From Saussurea involucrata (taxonomy: Eukaryota > Streptophyta > Magnoliopsida > Asterales > Asteraceae): a stretch of DNA of 64,000 nucleotides. Position 1 is the first letter of the stretch; every line of letters starts with the position of its first letter. The DNA lies in the NCBI GenBank assembly GCA_033807775.1, contig CM066320.1:179958784-180022783 (forward strand), written 5' to 3'. The position numbers were made by a program, and so were the translations under genes. The notes beneath the pieces were generated by a model, which saw only the letters and a list, made by a program, of their open reading frames with translations, had not been told where the DNA came from and did not search any database. Of this stretch, positions 62,106 through 64,000 are shown one piece after another.

Positions 62106-62624
62106 TAGTTTCTTTTTTATTTTAATTACCAAGTAGATTGATTGGACAAGTTTTTGGTTTTCAATATTTTTTAGGACACGAATGATGTAGTCGAACCGAA
62201 AAGAAATTAGATTTTTCGTTAAATGTTTGCTAAGGATAATGTGAACAATTTTTGGCAAAAAAAAAAAAAGACATCTTGAGTAAACTAGGATTCTTGTTCC
62301 TGTGTAATGTTGTTTATAATTATTTTTATCTCTACTTTCCTAGTCTTTAAAAATTCTTTTTTAGTTAGTGTAGTTTTCATTTTATTTTACATTTTTTTAG
62401 GCTAACAAAGATAGAAAATTTCAATAAATTATATGGTAATAAAGTTTTATTTAGCTTTTTCTCATTTTTATTAAATATTTATACCGTTGTACAAGCTATT
62501 AAATTTTTAATAATTTGTACTGAAAGAAAAGGTAAAAGGAAACCGGAAAGGAGACGTGATGGTGTATATTATGTTTATTCTTATATTTTCTATAAAAGCT
62601 TTAATAATTTGTGACTAAAGCTTT
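62106..62624. other. Region downstream of the S40 gene
   Basis: 3' flank of the gene, AT-rich, with an A12 run near 62258. No further gene was seen. Confidence 0.5.
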
Positions 62625-62757
62625 AGGGTGTGTTTGGTTCGTAGGATTTTGACGGAATTGGAATGACCAATTTCATTGACCAAATTCCGTCCGGGCATTT
62701 GGTTACCTATATGGAATGGAATTGAATTTCACATATTCTACGAACCAAATGCACCCT
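62625..62757. mobile_element. Small MITE-like inverted-repeat element, 133 bp
   Basis: The ends are AGGGTGTGTTTGGTTCGTAG and the complement of AGGGTGCATTTGGTTCGTAG, 18 of 20 bases matching. The inner parts also pair. I could not find a clean target duplication. The sequence TTAATAATTT occurs on both sides (62601-62610, 62757-62766) but not symmetrically. Confidence 0.6.
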
Positions 62758-64000
62758 TAATAATTTATACATTGATATAAATATTTAATGAAGATAAAAA
62801 ATAGCTCAAAAGATATCATATTATCCTATAATTTAAAACGAAATTTGTTAGCATTTGAGACAAAAACTTGAAATGAATTTGAAAATCAGAGTAACTAAAA
62901 AACAAAATTTAAAAGCCATTGATAAAAAAAAGTTGTAAACGACAAATCACAAGGACAAAAATCGTAGTTTACAAAAACATTTTTTAAGATATTAGATAAG
63001 ATATTTTTATTTAATTTTGAAGTAAAAAAAATAAAAAGATGAAACTTCGTAGTTAACTGTTTGGTTGGTTTTCCATTAAGTCCTGTATGAATAAAGTTGT
63101 TTGTGTGGATTAATCTTTCTGTATAGATTGGAGAAGTTTTTGTTTGGGAGGGTGTTTTCATATGTGGAAGGACCATATTTTTTAATTGGGAGAGACTGGT
63201 TTGGACAAAACATGGCTTTCTGCATAAAGCTCCATCCTAAAAGCTTAATAAATAAGTCACTTTCTATATCATTAAGCCACTACCAAACAGTCATGTATAG
63301 CTGACTGAATAAGCTATGTGTTTCATTAAGCTGCTAACAAACATGCCCTAATAGTTTTAAACGTAGTTAGTGGCTGAAGCTTAGGAAATTACAAAATGTA
63401 AACCATAAAAACTCAGGGCGTGACAAAATGTAAATCATAGTTTTTTCCATAATTATTTTAATTTAAGAACTCACAATATAATTTTAGATAAACCAGAAGG
63501 ACCAAACATGTAAATTCACTCTATATAATCGATCATAAGTATTTTTAAATTACAAACATATATTTTGTTAATCTAATCCACTATATCTCTTCTCACTTCC
63601 TAATCTATTTATACCGTGACAAATTGACCAATGACATTTATGGCTGAATATTCTTCAATAGATAGATTAGGAAGTGGGAATGGAGACCAACCAATTCAAA
63701 CATGGTTGTTAAGAGAATGATAAAATTTAAACATAATGTTTTGTGTTGGTGCAAGTGTACCACATCTCTATATATTTATATATATTTATTTTGATGATTA
63801 CAAACACACCGTATTATTGTTTATCTAACAATTTAATCCAAGTGTGCAGTTGTTGAAGAACACGAAGATTTAATCTGAAGGGTTCAAGACGGAAGTGTTT
63901 ACGTCGTCATTATTGTTTATAACTAATAATGATAAACACCCTAAAATAATATACCACTTGGATATTTCTAAAAACCCATAAATTAATAAAGGTTTTAAGA
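62758..64000. other. AT-rich intergenic region to the window end
   Basis: No gene was seen. Around 63056-63351 there may be an old hAT-type MITE: GTTTGGTTGG on the left and ACAAACATGCCCTA on the right. The borders are uncertain. Confidence 0.4.

Noticed and set aside
63101..63304. 67-residue plus-strand frame near the window end
   Set aside because: It has no domain and overlaps a probable old MITE. The AT-rich surroundings make chance likely.

Overview
This window looks like nuclear DNA from a large, repeat-rich flowering plant genome. The evidence is plant-type LTR retrotransposons of four kinds, initiator-Met and Asp tRNA primer sites, a PIF/Harbinger ORF1 gene with a spliceosomal intron, a tRNA-derived SINE, and one recognisable plant gene of the S40 senescence-regulator family. 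The SIRE/Maximus accessory ORF and the Athila ORF2 resemble those I associate with Asteraceae. That placement is an inference and no search was run.

Positions 1-54726 are one nested stack of LTR retrotransposons. Element A (1-15903, minus) is a decayed SIRE-type copia. A gypsy solo LTR (1255-2882, TSD GAAGT) and a complete gypsy element B (4817-12919, plus, TSD ACAAT) are inserted in it. Gypsy element C (15904-24560, minus, imperfect TSD ATAAC/ATAGC) sits in A's LTR. Gypsy element D (about 24610-54726, minus) is the oldest frame of the right half. Two young elements are inserted in it: an Athila derivative E (28527-38183, plus), which splits D's protease codons, and a 13-kb SIRE element F (41151-54235, minus, TSD CACAT), which lies in D's LTR.

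Positions 54727-64000 are ordinary AT-rich intergenic DNA with small elements and one host gene. The small elements are a Mutator-like element (54758-56050, 9-bp TSD), an ORF1-only Harbinger element (56166-58090, TSD TAA), MITE-like inverted repeats, three CCTTCACA hairpins and a SINE with a 13-bp TSD. The host gene is S40/DUF584 (61728-62105); a TATA box and bZIP-type sites lie upstream of it.

The most unusual signals are in E and F. E has lost RT, RNase H and the integrase core by an in-frame deletion. It keeps two long open frames and LTRs in which I found only three differences. F carries a separate, promoter-like and intron-like gene unit of about 1.3 thousand codons, broken by three stops. 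Each of these families also carries its own short motif scattered through LTR, untranslated and coding DNA in several reading frames: CCCAC(A/T)GTGGG in E and TCAGCGA in F. The gypsy LTRs carry clustered TCCGGA. One testable model is that the accessory proteins recognise these motifs, as VANC proteins do in Arabidopsis VANDAL transposons.
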